64,000 bases of DNA, from positions 62,001 through 126,000 of the forward strand of contig JACKDL010000005.1 of assembly GCA_020633555.1 (NCBI GenBank). The letters run 5' to 3'. The position numbers and the translations under genes are program-made. This stretch comes from Myxococcales bacterium (GTDB lineage: Bacteria > Myxococcota_A > Bradymonadia > UBA7976 > UBA1532). The notes under the pieces are model-generated. The model had not been told where the DNA came from and ran no database searches. It saw only the letters and a program-made list of their open reading frames with translations. Shown here piece by piece: positions 16,009 to 25,200 of the stretch (its first letter is position 1; each line of letters starts with the position of its first letter).

Positions 16009-17949
16009 ATGTCCAGCTTCTACGTCACGACCCCCATCTACTACGTCAACGACAAGCCGCACATCGGCCACGCTTACACCAGCGTGGCCGCCGATGTGCT
16101 GGCGCGCTGGCACCGGGCGCTGGGCGACGACACCTGGTTCCTCACCGGCACCGATGAGCACGGCTTGAAGATCGAGCAGGCGGCCCGCAAGGCCGGGGTC
16201 ACCCCCCAGCAGCACGCGGACCGCTTCGCCGAGCCCTTCCGGGCCCTGACCCCGGCGCTCCTGCTGAGCAACGACGACACCATCCGCACCACCGAGGCCC
16301 GCCACAGCCAGGTGGTGAGCGCCCTGTGGCGCAAGATGGTCGAGGCCGGCGACATCTACCTGGGCACCTACGCCGGCTGGTACAGCGTGGGCGACGAGGC
16401 CTACTTCGACGAGAGCGAGATCGTCGACGGCAAGGCCCCCAGCGGCCACGCGGTGGAGTGGGTGGAGGAGCACACCTACTTCTTCCGGCTCAGCAAGTAC
16501 GGCCCGCTCCTCCTGGAGTACTTCGAGGCCCACCCCGACTTCGTGAAGCCCAGCTCGCGGTTCAACGAGGTGAAGCGCTTCGTCGAGGGCGGCCTGAAGG
16601 ACCTGTCGCTGAGCCGCACCACCTTCAACTGGGGCATCCCGGTGCCCGACGCCGATGGGCACGTCATCTACGTCTGGATGGACGCGCTGACCAACTACGT
16701 CAGCGCCCTGGGCGGCCCCGGGGCCGACAAGTACGACCGCTTCTGGCCCGCCTCGGTGCACCTGATCGGCAAGGACATCCTGCGCTTCCACGCCGTGTAC
16801 TGGCCGGCGTTCTTGATGAGCGCGGGGCTGCCCCTGCCGCAGCAGGTCTTCGCCCACGGCTGGTGGACCGTCGAGGGCCAGAAGATGAGCAAGTCGCTGG
16901 GCAACACCATCGACCCCTTCGACGTGGTGCAGCGCTTCGGCGCCGAGGCCTTCCGCTACTTCCTGCTGCGCGAGGTCAGCTTCGGCAGCGACGGCGACTT
17001 CAGCGAGGCGGGGCTCATCAGCCGCATCAACGGCGAGCTGGCCAACGACTTCGGCAACCTGGTCAACCGCAGCCTGGGCATGCTCGACCGCTACCGGAAG
17101 GGCGTGGTGCCCGCCCGCGGCCGGGCCGACGCCGCGGAGGACGGCCCCCTGCTGCAGGCCTTCGCCGAGGGCCGCGCCGAGCTGCTGGCCGCCATGGACG
17201 AGCTGGCCTTCCACAAGGCCCTGGCCGCCATCTGGAAGCTGGTGGGCGCCGCCAACAAGTACGTGGACGTGGCCGCCCCGTGGACCCTGGTGAAGCAGGG
17301 CGACGACGCCCGCCTGGACGAGGTGCTCTACAACCTGTGCGAGGTGCAGCGGGTGCTGGGCGTGTGGGTCAGCCCCTTCCTGCCCCACAAGGGCCCCGAG
17401 CTGCTCGACCGCCTGGGCGCCGCGGACGCTCAGCGCACTGTGGCCAGCACCGCCGAGTGGGGCGGGCTGCCCAGCGGCGGCCACGCCCGCAAGGGCGATC
17501 CGCTGTTCCCCCGCATCGAGGTGGAGAAGCCCGCCGAGGCGCCCGCGCCCAAGGCGAAGAAGGAGAAGGCCCCGAAGGCCCCCAAGGCCCCGAAGGCGGC
17601 CCCCAAGGCCGAGGCCGCCGACGGCGTCATCGCCTACGACGACTTCGCGAAGCTGCAGCTCAAGGTGGCCCGGGTGCTGGCCGCCGAGAAGCACCCCGAC
17701 GCCGATCGCCTGCTCAAGCTGAGCGTGGACGCGGGCGAGGCCGAGCCCCGCACGGTGTGCGCGGGCATCGCCGGCGCCTACGCCCCCGAGGATCTGGTGG
17801 GCCAGACGGTGGTGCTGCTGGCCAACCTGGCCCCCCGCAAGATCCGCGGGGTCGTCAGTCAGGGCATGCTGCTCGCCGCCGGCGACGGCAGCGACCTGAA
17901 GCTGGCCACCGTGCCCGGCGACCTGCCCCCGGGCACGTCGATCAGCTGA
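16009..17949 (+). CDS. metG: Methionine--tRNA ligase
   Basis: Class I synthetase that charges tRNA-Met. Residues near the start hold the HIGH motif (YYVNDKPHIGHAY) and KMSKS appears in GQKMSKSLGNTIDP. The anticodon-binding helical domain follows. After an Ala/Lys/Pro linker rich in KAPKAPKA, the last ~100 residues are an EMAPII-like tRNA-binding domain (LQLKVARVLAAEKHPDADRL). I see no Cys4 zinc knuckle in the connective domain, consistent with the zinc-free MetRS class. The 646-residue length is normal for forms with the C-terminal extension. Confidence 0.96.
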   Translation: MSSFYVTTPIYYVNDKPHIGHAYTSVAADVLARWHRALGDDTWFLTGTDEHGLKIEQAARKAGVTPQQHADRFAEPFRALTPALLLSNDDTIRTTEARHSQVVSALWRKMVEAGDIYLGTYAGWYSVGDEAYFDESEIVDGKAPSGHAVEWVEEHTYFFRLSKYGPLLLEYFEAHPDFVKPSSRFNEVKRFVEGGLKDLSLSRTTFNWGIPVPDADGHVIYVWMDALTNYVSALGGPGADKYDRFWPASVHLIGKDILRFHAVYWPAFLMSAGLPLPQQVFAHGWWTVEGQKMSKSLGNTIDPFDVVQRFGAEAFRYFLLREVSFGSDGDFSEAGLISRINGELANDFGNLVNRSLGMLDRYRKGVVPARGRADAAEDGPLLQAFAEGRAELLAAMDELAFHKALAAIWKLVGAANKYVDVAAPWTLVKQGDDARLDEVLYNLCEVQRVLGVWVSPFLPHKGPELLDRLGAADAQRTVASTAEWGGLPSGGHARKGDPLFPRIEVEKPAEAPAPKAKKEKAPKAPKAPKAAPKAEAADGVIAYDDFAKLQLKVARVLAAEKHPDADRLLKLSVDAGEAEPRTVCAGIAGAYAPEDLVGQTVVLLANLAPRKIRGVVSQGMLLAAGDGSDLKLATVPGDLPPGTSIS

Positions 17950-17956
17950 TCTTGGC

Positions 17957-18634
17957 TCAGGCCGGGCCCAGACCCCGCGGCGGCTGGGTGTAGGGCCCAC
18001 GCAGGCGGGCCCCCTCCTCCAGGAACCACACCGGGCGGCGCAGGCGGTCGTGGCCGGCCCGCCAGCGGGCGCCGTCCAGCTCGCGGGCGCGTGCGTCGAG
18101 GGAGTAGTCCGCCGCCTCGCCCAGCCGGGCGTAGACGTGCCCGTAGGCCGGGTCATAGAAGCGGCCCTGCCAGGCCACCAGGGCGTGGCTCTGCCACCGG
18201 CGCAGATCCGTCGGGCTGGCGTCCTTGGCCACCACGTCACTGGCCAGGCCGAGCACGCCGGTGCGGCTATGCTCGGCCAGGAAGCCGCCGCGGCCCTCGC
18301 CCCGGTACGTCACCACCTGCACCTGCGCGACCGAGAGCCCCAGCCCGAAGGGCGCCGGCGCCGTGGCCAGCAGGGCCAGCTCACGGGCCAGCGCGTGGGC
18401 GTCGCCGGCGCTGCTGGCGCCGTCGAGCAGCGCCCCCGGCTCACACTGCGCCTCGGGCCGCCAGCGCCAGCCGGGCAGGAGCGACGCCCGGAAGGCCCCG
18501 AAGAGCTGGGGGAAGCGCTGGGGGCGGCGGTCGAGCATCAGCCGCCCACCGGGCGTGCGCCGCAGCATGGCGGGCACGGGCAGGGGCTGGGCGGGGCCAC
18601 CCGCCGCGAGCGCCCGGTAGATGCGCAGGCTCAC
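17957..18634 (-). CDS. Hypothetical protein coupled to the PGRP amidase gene
   Basis: The best start is the GTG at 18634, which overlaps the stop of the upstream amidase gene (GTGA), giving 225 residues with no signal peptide. The central part, WQSHALVAWQGRFYDPAYG, faintly resembles the His/Asp half of transglutaminase-like proteins, and a Cys lies at RPEAQCEPG. A catalytic triad cannot be proven, and the upstream in-frame ATG would overlap the amidase gene by about 50 nt. Function unknown. Confidence 0.65.
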   Translation of the reverse strand: MSLRIYRALAAGGPAQPLPVPAMLRRTPGGRLMLDRRPQRFPQLFGAFRASLLPGWRWRPEAQCEPGALLDGASSAGDAHALARELALLATAPAPFGLGLSVAQVQVVTYRGEGRGGFLAEHSRTGVLGLASDVVAKDASPTDLRRWQSHALVAWQGRFYDPAYGHVYARLGEAADYSLDARARELDGARWRAGHDRLRRPVWFLEEGARLRGPYTQPPRGLGPA

Positions 18635-20901
18635 CGGCGCCTCCGCCGACGGATGGCCAGCAACGCCAGCAGCGCCAGCCACGCCGGCGCCCCCCCATGG
18701 GGCGTGGCGTCGCAGCCGCCGCCGCCGGTGGCGGGGTCACTGGGATCCAGATCCACCGGGCCGCGATCGGCGCTCGGCACGCCCCCGTCCAGCCGCGGCG
18801 TGGGGCCCTGGTCCCGCCCGGGGTTCACGGGCGGTCCCCCCGCGTCCTCAATGATCTCAGGGGCTTCGCCCGTGTACGGCAGGGCCTCGGTGGCGCTCGC
18901 GCGCTCGCCCGTGGCCTGCGCCCACACCGCGTCGATCTGGGTGTCGCCGGCCCCGGCCGCCCCCTCGGGGAAGCCCACCGCGCCCGTGATCATCAGCCGG
19001 CCCAGGGTGCCCTGCCAGCCCGGGCGGCCGCCCACCGGCAGCCGCCACACCCGCCACTGGCCGTCGCCCGGCACCCGGAACACCAGGCCGTGCTCGTCGC
19101 GGAAGCTCGCCCCCGCAGGCGCCCAGGCCACGCGCACGTCCCGCGTGGCGCCGTCGGCGCGCAGGCTCAGGGCCAGGGCGTCGAAGCGGCCCGCGTCCAC
19201 GGCGGCCCAGGGGGCGCTGATGACGCAGGGGCCCACCTCGCCCGCCAGGCCGATCAGGCCGTCGCCCTCGCGGAACCACACCGGGGTGGGCACATCGCCA
19301 CAGGGGTCCCAGCCCTCGCGGGTGGCGGGGCCGTCCCAGGTCCAGGCGGCGGGGTGCACCACGTCCAGATCCAGCGCCTGGCGCATCAGCCCGTCCTGGG
19401 TGTTCAGCTCGGGCCGCGCCCCGAAGTCGGGGTGCCGGTAGATCCCGTCGATGTTGGTGGCCCACAGCCGCAAGGCGCGCCGGTGGGGCTCGCCGTAGGC
19501 GTCGGGCTTCAGGGCGATGCGCACCCGCTTGGTCTCGCCCGCGGCGAAGGCGTACAGCACCAGCTCACCGTCGCCCACCAGGCCGTCCTTGGGCGGGTTC
19601 TCGGGCGCCGCGTCGGCGTCGTTCACCCCGAAGCTGGCCCCGTCGAAGCTCGGGGCGTCGGACTCGATGGTGTAGTCGGTGGCGATGAGCCCCGCGCCCA
19701 CCGAGTAGCCCAGCCGCACGTTGCGGATGGGGCCGGCGGTGCCGTTGCGCAGGATCACCACGGCCTCCATGGCCTCGCCCTCCAGCGCATCGGGCAGGCC
19801 GGCCCCGTCGCGGTCGGGCGGGCTCGTCAGCCAGCGGGCCTCGAAGCGCACCTGCCCATCGGGCGGCGGCGGCGGGGTGTCGCCGACGGCCTTGGCGATG
19901 ATCTCGTCGAGCCGGGCGAACAGGTTGTCGCCCGGGCAGGCGGTGTTCTGGCCCGGCCACTCCCGGTGGCCCTTGATGAACTCGCGGGTGGCCTGCACCC
20001 CGGTGTGGGTGCGCAGGGCCCAGCCCATGATGCGGGCGGCCGCCTCGAGCTGCACGTCCGGGACCCGCTGCTCCTCGTAGTTGCCGATGAACGAGAAGCC
20101 GATGTTGCCGGTGTTCTGGTTCTCCACGTGGGCGGCGGGCCGATCTTCGCCCCGCCGGGCCTCGAAGATCAGCCCGCTCTGGCTGATCACGAAGTGGTAG
20201 CCGATGTCGCACCAGCCGCGGGTGTCGATGTGGAAGGCCTGGATCTGCCGCAGCCGCGCCGCGGGATCGGCCCCGTCGCTGTCGGGCGAGGCGGTGTGGT
20301 GCACGGTCATGCGGTAGGGCGCCACCACGTCGTTGCACAGCCGCCCCGGATCCCGCGCACCCCACTCCTCGCGCAGCACCACCAGCTCGTCGGGGGCCAG
20401 GGCCTGCCGCTGCACCTCCAGCCGACCCCGCGCCTTGGGCAGGGTGCGGGCCAGCGGCCGCTCGGGCTCGCCCCGCTCGGCGTGGAACTCCACCGCCGCC
20501 GCCGTCACGCCGTCGGCCCCCTCCAGGCGCAGCGCGGTGGCGGGCGCGTCCAGCACGACTCGGGCCACGTGCAGCGCGCCCTCCGACCAGGTCAGCTCCA
20601 CCGGCACCGGCTGCCACTCGCCGTCCACCTGCACCTGGGCCCGCAGCACAGGCAGGGGCCCGTCCAGGCGCAGCCCGACCCGCCGGAAGGGCACCCCGTC
20701 GGGCGGCACCAGCGCGGGCTGCGCCAGCGCGGCCTGCACCGCGGCAGGGCTCTGCCACGCCAGGGTGGCCGGGTGGTGGTGATCCTGCACCGCCGGGGCC
20801 ACGGGCGGTGGCGCCTCGTCCGGCGAGGCGCAGGCCGTCAGGCCGGCCAGGACCAGCCCGGTGAAGACCAACTCAGTGAGGGGCAGCGAACGCGTCCACA
20901 T
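18631..20901 (-). CDS. Lipid-anchored PGRP/amidase with MYXO-CTERM-like tail
   Basis: The 756-residue protein has a lipobox (VLAGLTAC, Cys24). Its core is a peptidoglycan-recognition/N-acetylmuramoyl-L-alanine amidase domain: EEWGARDPGRLC, MTVHHTASPDSDG (zinc His about 201), GYHFVISQSGLIFEAR, the later zinc His in KGHREWPGQ and Cys in NTACPGDNLF. The conserved zinc ligands suggest an active enzyme that cuts peptide from glycan in peptidoglycan. Beta-rich domains follow (~400-700). The end, GGGGCDATPHGG, a hydrophobic helix and RRRRRR, is a MYXO-CTERM-type sorting signal. A lipid anchor and a C-terminal sorting tail in one chain is unusual. The start at 20901 is chosen because it opens the signal peptide. 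Confidence 0.88.
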   Translation of the reverse strand: MWTRSLPLTELVFTGLVLAGLTACASPDEAPPPVAPAVQDHHHPATLAWQSPAAVQAALAQPALVPPDGVPFRRVGLRLDGPLPVLRAQVQVDGEWQPVPVELTWSEGALHVARVVLDAPATALRLEGADGVTAAAVEFHAERGEPERPLARTLPKARGRLEVQRQALAPDELVVLREEWGARDPGRLCNDVVAPYRMTVHHTASPDSDGADPAARLRQIQAFHIDTRGWCDIGYHFVISQSGLIFEARRGEDRPAAHVENQNTGNIGFSFIGNYEEQRVPDVQLEAAARIMGWALRTHTGVQATREFIKGHREWPGQNTACPGDNLFARLDEIIAKAVGDTPPPPPDGQVRFEARWLTSPPDRDGAGLPDALEGEAMEAVVILRNGTAGPIRNVRLGYSVGAGLIATDYTIESDAPSFDGASFGVNDADAAPENPPKDGLVGDGELVLYAFAAGETKRVRIALKPDAYGEPHRRALRLWATNIDGIYRHPDFGARPELNTQDGLMRQALDLDVVHPAAWTWDGPATREGWDPCGDVPTPVWFREGDGLIGLAGEVGPCVISAPWAAVDAGRFDALALSLRADGATRDVRVAWAPAGASFRDEHGLVFRVPGDGQWRVWRLPVGGRPGWQGTLGRLMITGAVGFPEGAAGAGDTQIDAVWAQATGERASATEALPYTGEAPEIIEDAGGPPVNPGRDQGPTPRLDGGVPSADRGPVDLDPSDPATGGGGCDATPHGGAPAWLALLALLAIRRRRRR

Positions 20902-20992
20902 GCGGTAACCTCCCGGCGCCACACGGTAGTGAAACCGGCGGGGGTTGTCCCAGCCGGGATCGCGGGGGTCAAGGGGTGGCGGAGGTGCAGCG

Positions 20993-21418
20993 GTGACGGG
21001 GGGCTTGATCGGGCTGGCGGTGACCGCGGCCCTCGCCGCCACCGTGTTGCCCTTCAGCTCCGAGGCCGCGGTGGTGGCCGCGCTGGCCGCGGGCTGGCCC
21101 CCCGCGGGCGTGTGGCTGGCGGCCTCGGTGGGCAACTGCCTGGGCGCCCTGAGCACCTGGGCCCTGGGCTGGTGGATCGGCAAGGCCGCGCTGCCGCGCC
21201 TGGTGGCCACCCGGGCCGGCCGCGCCGCCCTGCGCTGGGCCGAGCGCCTGGGCCCGTGGGCCATGGCCGGCTCGTGGCTGCCCGTCGTGGGGGATCCGCT
21301 GATGCTCGCCGGAGGCCTGTTCCGGCTGCCGCTTTGGGCAGTGATCGGGCTGGGGCTGGGCACGCGGGTGGCCCGCTACGGGGCCGTCATCTGGCTCTGG
21401 GGGCGGGCTGCTCAGTAG
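20993..21418 (+). CDS. DedA/YqaA-like inner-membrane protein
   Basis: The 141-residue product is mostly hydrophobic, with about four membrane segments. It has the features of the small DedA/SNARE-associated family: an early ALAATVLPFSSEAAV re-entrant-type segment, the GNCLGALSTWALGWWIG block, and SWLPVVGDPLMLAGG. Larger relatives affect lipid flipping and envelope stress; the role of this short form is unknown. GTG at 20993 is chosen because GGAGG lies 7 nt upstream. The gene diverges from the amidase gene and its end overlaps the convergent DUF420 gene by 7 nt. Confidence 0.82.
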   Translation: MTGGLIGLAVTAALAATVLPFSSEAAVVAALAAGWPPAGVWLAASVGNCLGALSTWALGWWIGKAALPRLVATRAGRAALRWAERLGPWAMAGSWLPVVGDPLMLAGGLFRLPLWAVIGLGLGTRVARYGAVIWLWGRAAQ

Positions 21419-21951
21419 AGCATGACGTAGACCACCACCCCGGTGACCGAGACGTACAGCCACAGCGGGAACGTGAGCCTGGCCAGCTTGCGGTGCTGCG
21501 CCCGCTGATCCCGCCAGCCCCGGTACAAGGTCAAGAGCTGCAGGGGCAGGGCCACCGCCGCCAGCACGATGTGCGACAGCAGGATCGCCAGGTAGACCCC
21601 CCGGTACGCCCCCGTGTACGGCTTCGGCCCCGCCTTGAAGAAGTGGTAGATGACGTAGCTCACCAGGAACGCCGCCGAGGTGGCGAAGGCCGCCAGCATC
21701 AGCTTGCGATGGGCCTCCAGCCGGCCTTGCTTGACCATGAACACCGCGGCCACCAGCAGCACCGCGCACAGCCCGTTCAGGCTGGCGTTGACCGTGGGCA
21801 GGGCAGACACGTCCAGCGCGCCCTCAAGGCCGGCGGGGCGCGGCCCCAGGATCAGGAACGCCACCGCCGCGGCGAGGACGGCCGACACGATGTAGATCAG
21901 GCGAACCCAGAAGCCGTCACGGGCGTCGGGGGTGGGCGCAGAAGCGGTCAT
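21412..21951 (-). CDS. DUF420-family membrane protein
   Basis: The 179-residue protein has about five membrane segments. The arrangement of histidines in membrane helices (RLEAHRKLMLAAF, VSYVIYHFF, LSHIVLAAVALPL) fits DUF420. Members of this family in Gram-positive bacteria (CtaM/YozB type) help mature heme-copper oxidases; the same role here is only inferred, as no oxidase genes are in the window. I chose the ATG at 21951 because it begins the conserved part. Its 3' end overlaps the DedA-like gene. Confidence 0.82.
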   Translation of the reverse strand: MTASAPTPDARDGFWVRLIYIVSAVLAAAVAFLILGPRPAGLEGALDVSALPTVNASLNGLCAVLLVAAVFMVKQGRLEAHRKLMLAAFATSAAFLVSYVIYHFFKAGPKPYTGAYRGVYLAILLSHIVLAAVALPLQLLTLYRGWRDQRAQHRKLARLTFPLWLYVSVTGVVVYVMLY

Positions 21952-22283
21952 GGCCGATCTCCAGGCTTTGGGGCTGCGCATGTGCCCGGTCGGTGCCGGC
22001 CGGGTCAAGGGCACAGGATGCGCCCGCTCCGCCCCCCGTCGCGGGCCGACGGGGCATGCCCCGCGTCGGCGCCCTGGGCGGTTCGCGCGCGCAGCATCGG
22101 GAAGATCATCAACGGATCCCACGGGTTGCCCGAAGTGCTCGATTCGACGATGGAGCACGATGTGTGGAACCCGAAGTCGTGTGCTAGGGTGCTCCGGCGG
22201 AGTCATTTGGGGGCGCATCTCTTTTTGCGGCCCTCCGACTCCCGTTTGAGTTGGCCGCAGGCAACTTATTTCGGAGACGATCC
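21952..22283 (+). other. Gene-free interval upstream of the giant gene
   Basis: No ORF here looks real. It contains a 12-bp palindrome GGGGCATGCCCC (22051-22062) and a possible -10 element TAGGGT (22185-22190) without a clear -35. A potential hairpin follows, with GGAGTC pairing with GACTCC across 22199-22241 and an imperfect inner stem around a T5 loop. GGAGA at 22272-22276 is the ribosome-binding site of the giant gene. Confidence 0.4.
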
Positions 22284-25200
22284 ATGGCAGATGCTGGTGC
22301 TGCCGCCTCGGAGAATCAGGCCCCTGAGAGCCTCCCCTCCCAGCTCGGTAAACGAGCCAAGGAGGCCATCGACAAGGCCCGAGCGCAGGCGGATCTGAAG
22401 CTCGCTGAACTGGAGTCGAAGACCAACTCGGTCATCGACAAGGCCCAAGACGGCCTCGACCAGTTCATGGACAAGGTCTATACGGCCCGATCCAAGGTCA
22501 TCAACGGCATCGACACGGCCATCAAGGTCATCGAGACGCCGCTGCTGGCCCTGGCGCCGATCCTGCGAGAGATCGCGGACACCGGCATCAAGACCGTCTT
22601 CGGGGTGGTCGAGGGCATCCCCGGCCAGGTCCACGAGAAGCTCAAGAGCATGAAGGACCCCGTGGTGAACGGGGCCCGGGAGCAGGTGACCGCCGTCGCC
22701 GAGGCCGCCGTGGGGCAGGTCGAGGCGATGGAGCAGCAGATCAACTCGGTCAAGGACCAGCTGATCGCGGCCGCCGATGAGCAGCTCGGGGCCCTCGTGG
22801 GCCAAGTGGACAAGCTCACCGAGGACCTGCCCAAGCGGCTGGACGCCGTCATCGAGCAGCTCAAGAAGAAGTTCTCGGCGCAGCTCAAGGGCAAGCTCGG
22901 GGCCGTCGAGATCGAGGCCGAGATCGAGGCCGAGCTCGACAAGGCGCTCACCGAGCTGCGCGACGCGGCCATGAAGGCCATCCAGCGCGTCGTCGAGAGC
23001 GCCAAGGCCACGGTGCTCGAGACCAAGGACCAGGCCATCGCGGCCATCAACACCACCTTCAAGGAGGTGTTTGCCGCGCTGAAGACCCTGCCCAAGCAGG
23101 TCGAGGCCACGGTCAACGGGATCATCACCAAGATCGACAACGCCGTCGACGAGAGCCTGACCCAGGCCCGGATGGTCGCCGAGAACCTGGTGGCGGATCT
23201 GCGCAAGCGGCTCACCGACGCCAGCTACCTCATCAGCGACAACATCAAGGCCATCGTCGAGGAGGGCTTCGCGCTCATCCGCGGCGCCCGCGACAAGCTG
23301 GTCAAGTCCATCAACAACCTCATCGAGATCGTGCGCAGCTTCGCGCAGGGCACGCTCGACAAGGTGAAGGATGCCGCGGACGAGATGTTCCGCACCAGCC
23401 GCGAGGCCCTGGACCTCGGCTTCCAGAAGGTCAACGAGGGCATCGAGCTCGCCGTCGAGGATCTGGGCAGCGAGATCAACCTCCAGATCAACCAGACCCA
23501 GGACCGCATGGTCCGCGAGGCCGAGAAGCAGGCCCGCGAGATCAAGCAGATGGGCGACGAAGCCTACGCGAAGGCCGAAGAGGACTTCGTCAACAACGGC
23601 TACGAGGAGGACACCTCCAAGATCCCCGAGATCCAGCAGAAGGGGCAGGAGGCGATCGAGAAGATCGAGACCAAGATGAAGGAGTCGGCCGAGAAGCTGG
23701 AACAGGAGTTCCAGGCCAAGGTCGACGCCTACGTCCCGAAGTTCGAGGCCCAGGGCAAGGTGCTGCTGGGGGTGGCCAAGGCCTCGGTGCTGAAGGTCAT
23801 CAAGCTGGCGGTGACCCTGGGGCCCCAGATCCTCATGGACCTGGTGAACAAGGGGCAGGCCTTCGTCGGTGAGTTCAAGGCCATCGGCGACATGGTCAAC
23901 GACCTGATCAACGGGAAGGGCAAGGAGTACATCAGCTCCTGCGAGACCCGGATCAAGGACACGATCGAGGAGATCAAGACCAGCGGCACCGAGTTCGCCG
24001 AGAACGCGAAGAACTCGATCACCACCCTCATCGACGACTTCAAGACCCGGTTCCAGAACGTCGGCGAGGAGGTCAAGGGCGACATCGAGGGCCTGGTCAA
24101 GAACGTCATCGAGGTGGCCCGCTCCACCGCCGAGGGCGCCCGCGACCGCTTCGTGAAGCTCTACGAGGACACCAAGTCCCGCGTCGAGCACACCATCGAG
24201 GAGACCCGCGACGCCATCGACGAGTTCGTCCAGAGCGCCGAGGAGACCATCGACGACGCCATCGACGCCGCGGTGCGCATCAGCCTCAAGATCCTCGACG
24301 AGCTGAAGAACCGCGCGCTGGAAGAGGTGCTCAAGCGCCTGGAGCGGTTCCTCGACGGCCTGCGGCGCCGCTACCTGGCTCGGCTCGAGGCCGCGCTGGC
24401 GCACCTGCGCACCAAGTTCGAGAAGCAGCAGGGCTGCATCCAGATCATCGAGGTCAACGACACCAAGGTCACCGAGGAGGTCTTCAAGCTCCGGGCCGAG
24501 ATCACCAAGCTGCGGCTGCAGATCACGACCCAGAAGGAGAAGCTCGAGGAGGCCGAGGTCGGCGAGCTGGTGGAGGTGCCCGAGGACATCTCCACCATCG
24601 ACCTGATCAAGGGCTACTACAACCTCAAGGGGCTGCCCGATGAGGTGCAGGCCATCTGGGACGACGAGCGCAACGAGAAGCTGCGCGACCCGGAGAGCCA
24701 CCGGAACACCTGGCTGAAGACCTTCTTCGGCGAGGGCAAGAACAAGCACTGCAACCCGGCGCACCTGTTCGCCATGCGGGTGCCCACCGACCTCGGCAGC
24801 TTCGGCACCGACGGCTTCTTCCGCACGGGCAGCTGCGTCCCGCAGAACATCGAGCAGAAGAAGGGTGAGCTCGAGGCCACCGCCCGGCTCATCGGTGAGG
24901 CCCACAACATCAAGACGGTGACGGTGCTCGGCTACGCCGACATCCGGCCCTTCCAGAGCGACGTCTACCCGACGAACAACCAGGAGCTCGCCCGGGCCCG
25001 CGCGAAGGTCTTCGCCGAGCTCATCTGGCAGCACGCGCCCGCCCACCTCAGCGACATCGTCAAGCAGAAGCTGGGCGTCGACGGCGCCGACGCCGAGCAC
25101 GCCAGCCGCAGCCTGTCGGGCACCGACTGGACCTGGAACGGCAAGGAGGGCACGCCGGACGGCACCACCGACCAGTTCGGGCAGGTGGAGGAGACCACCG

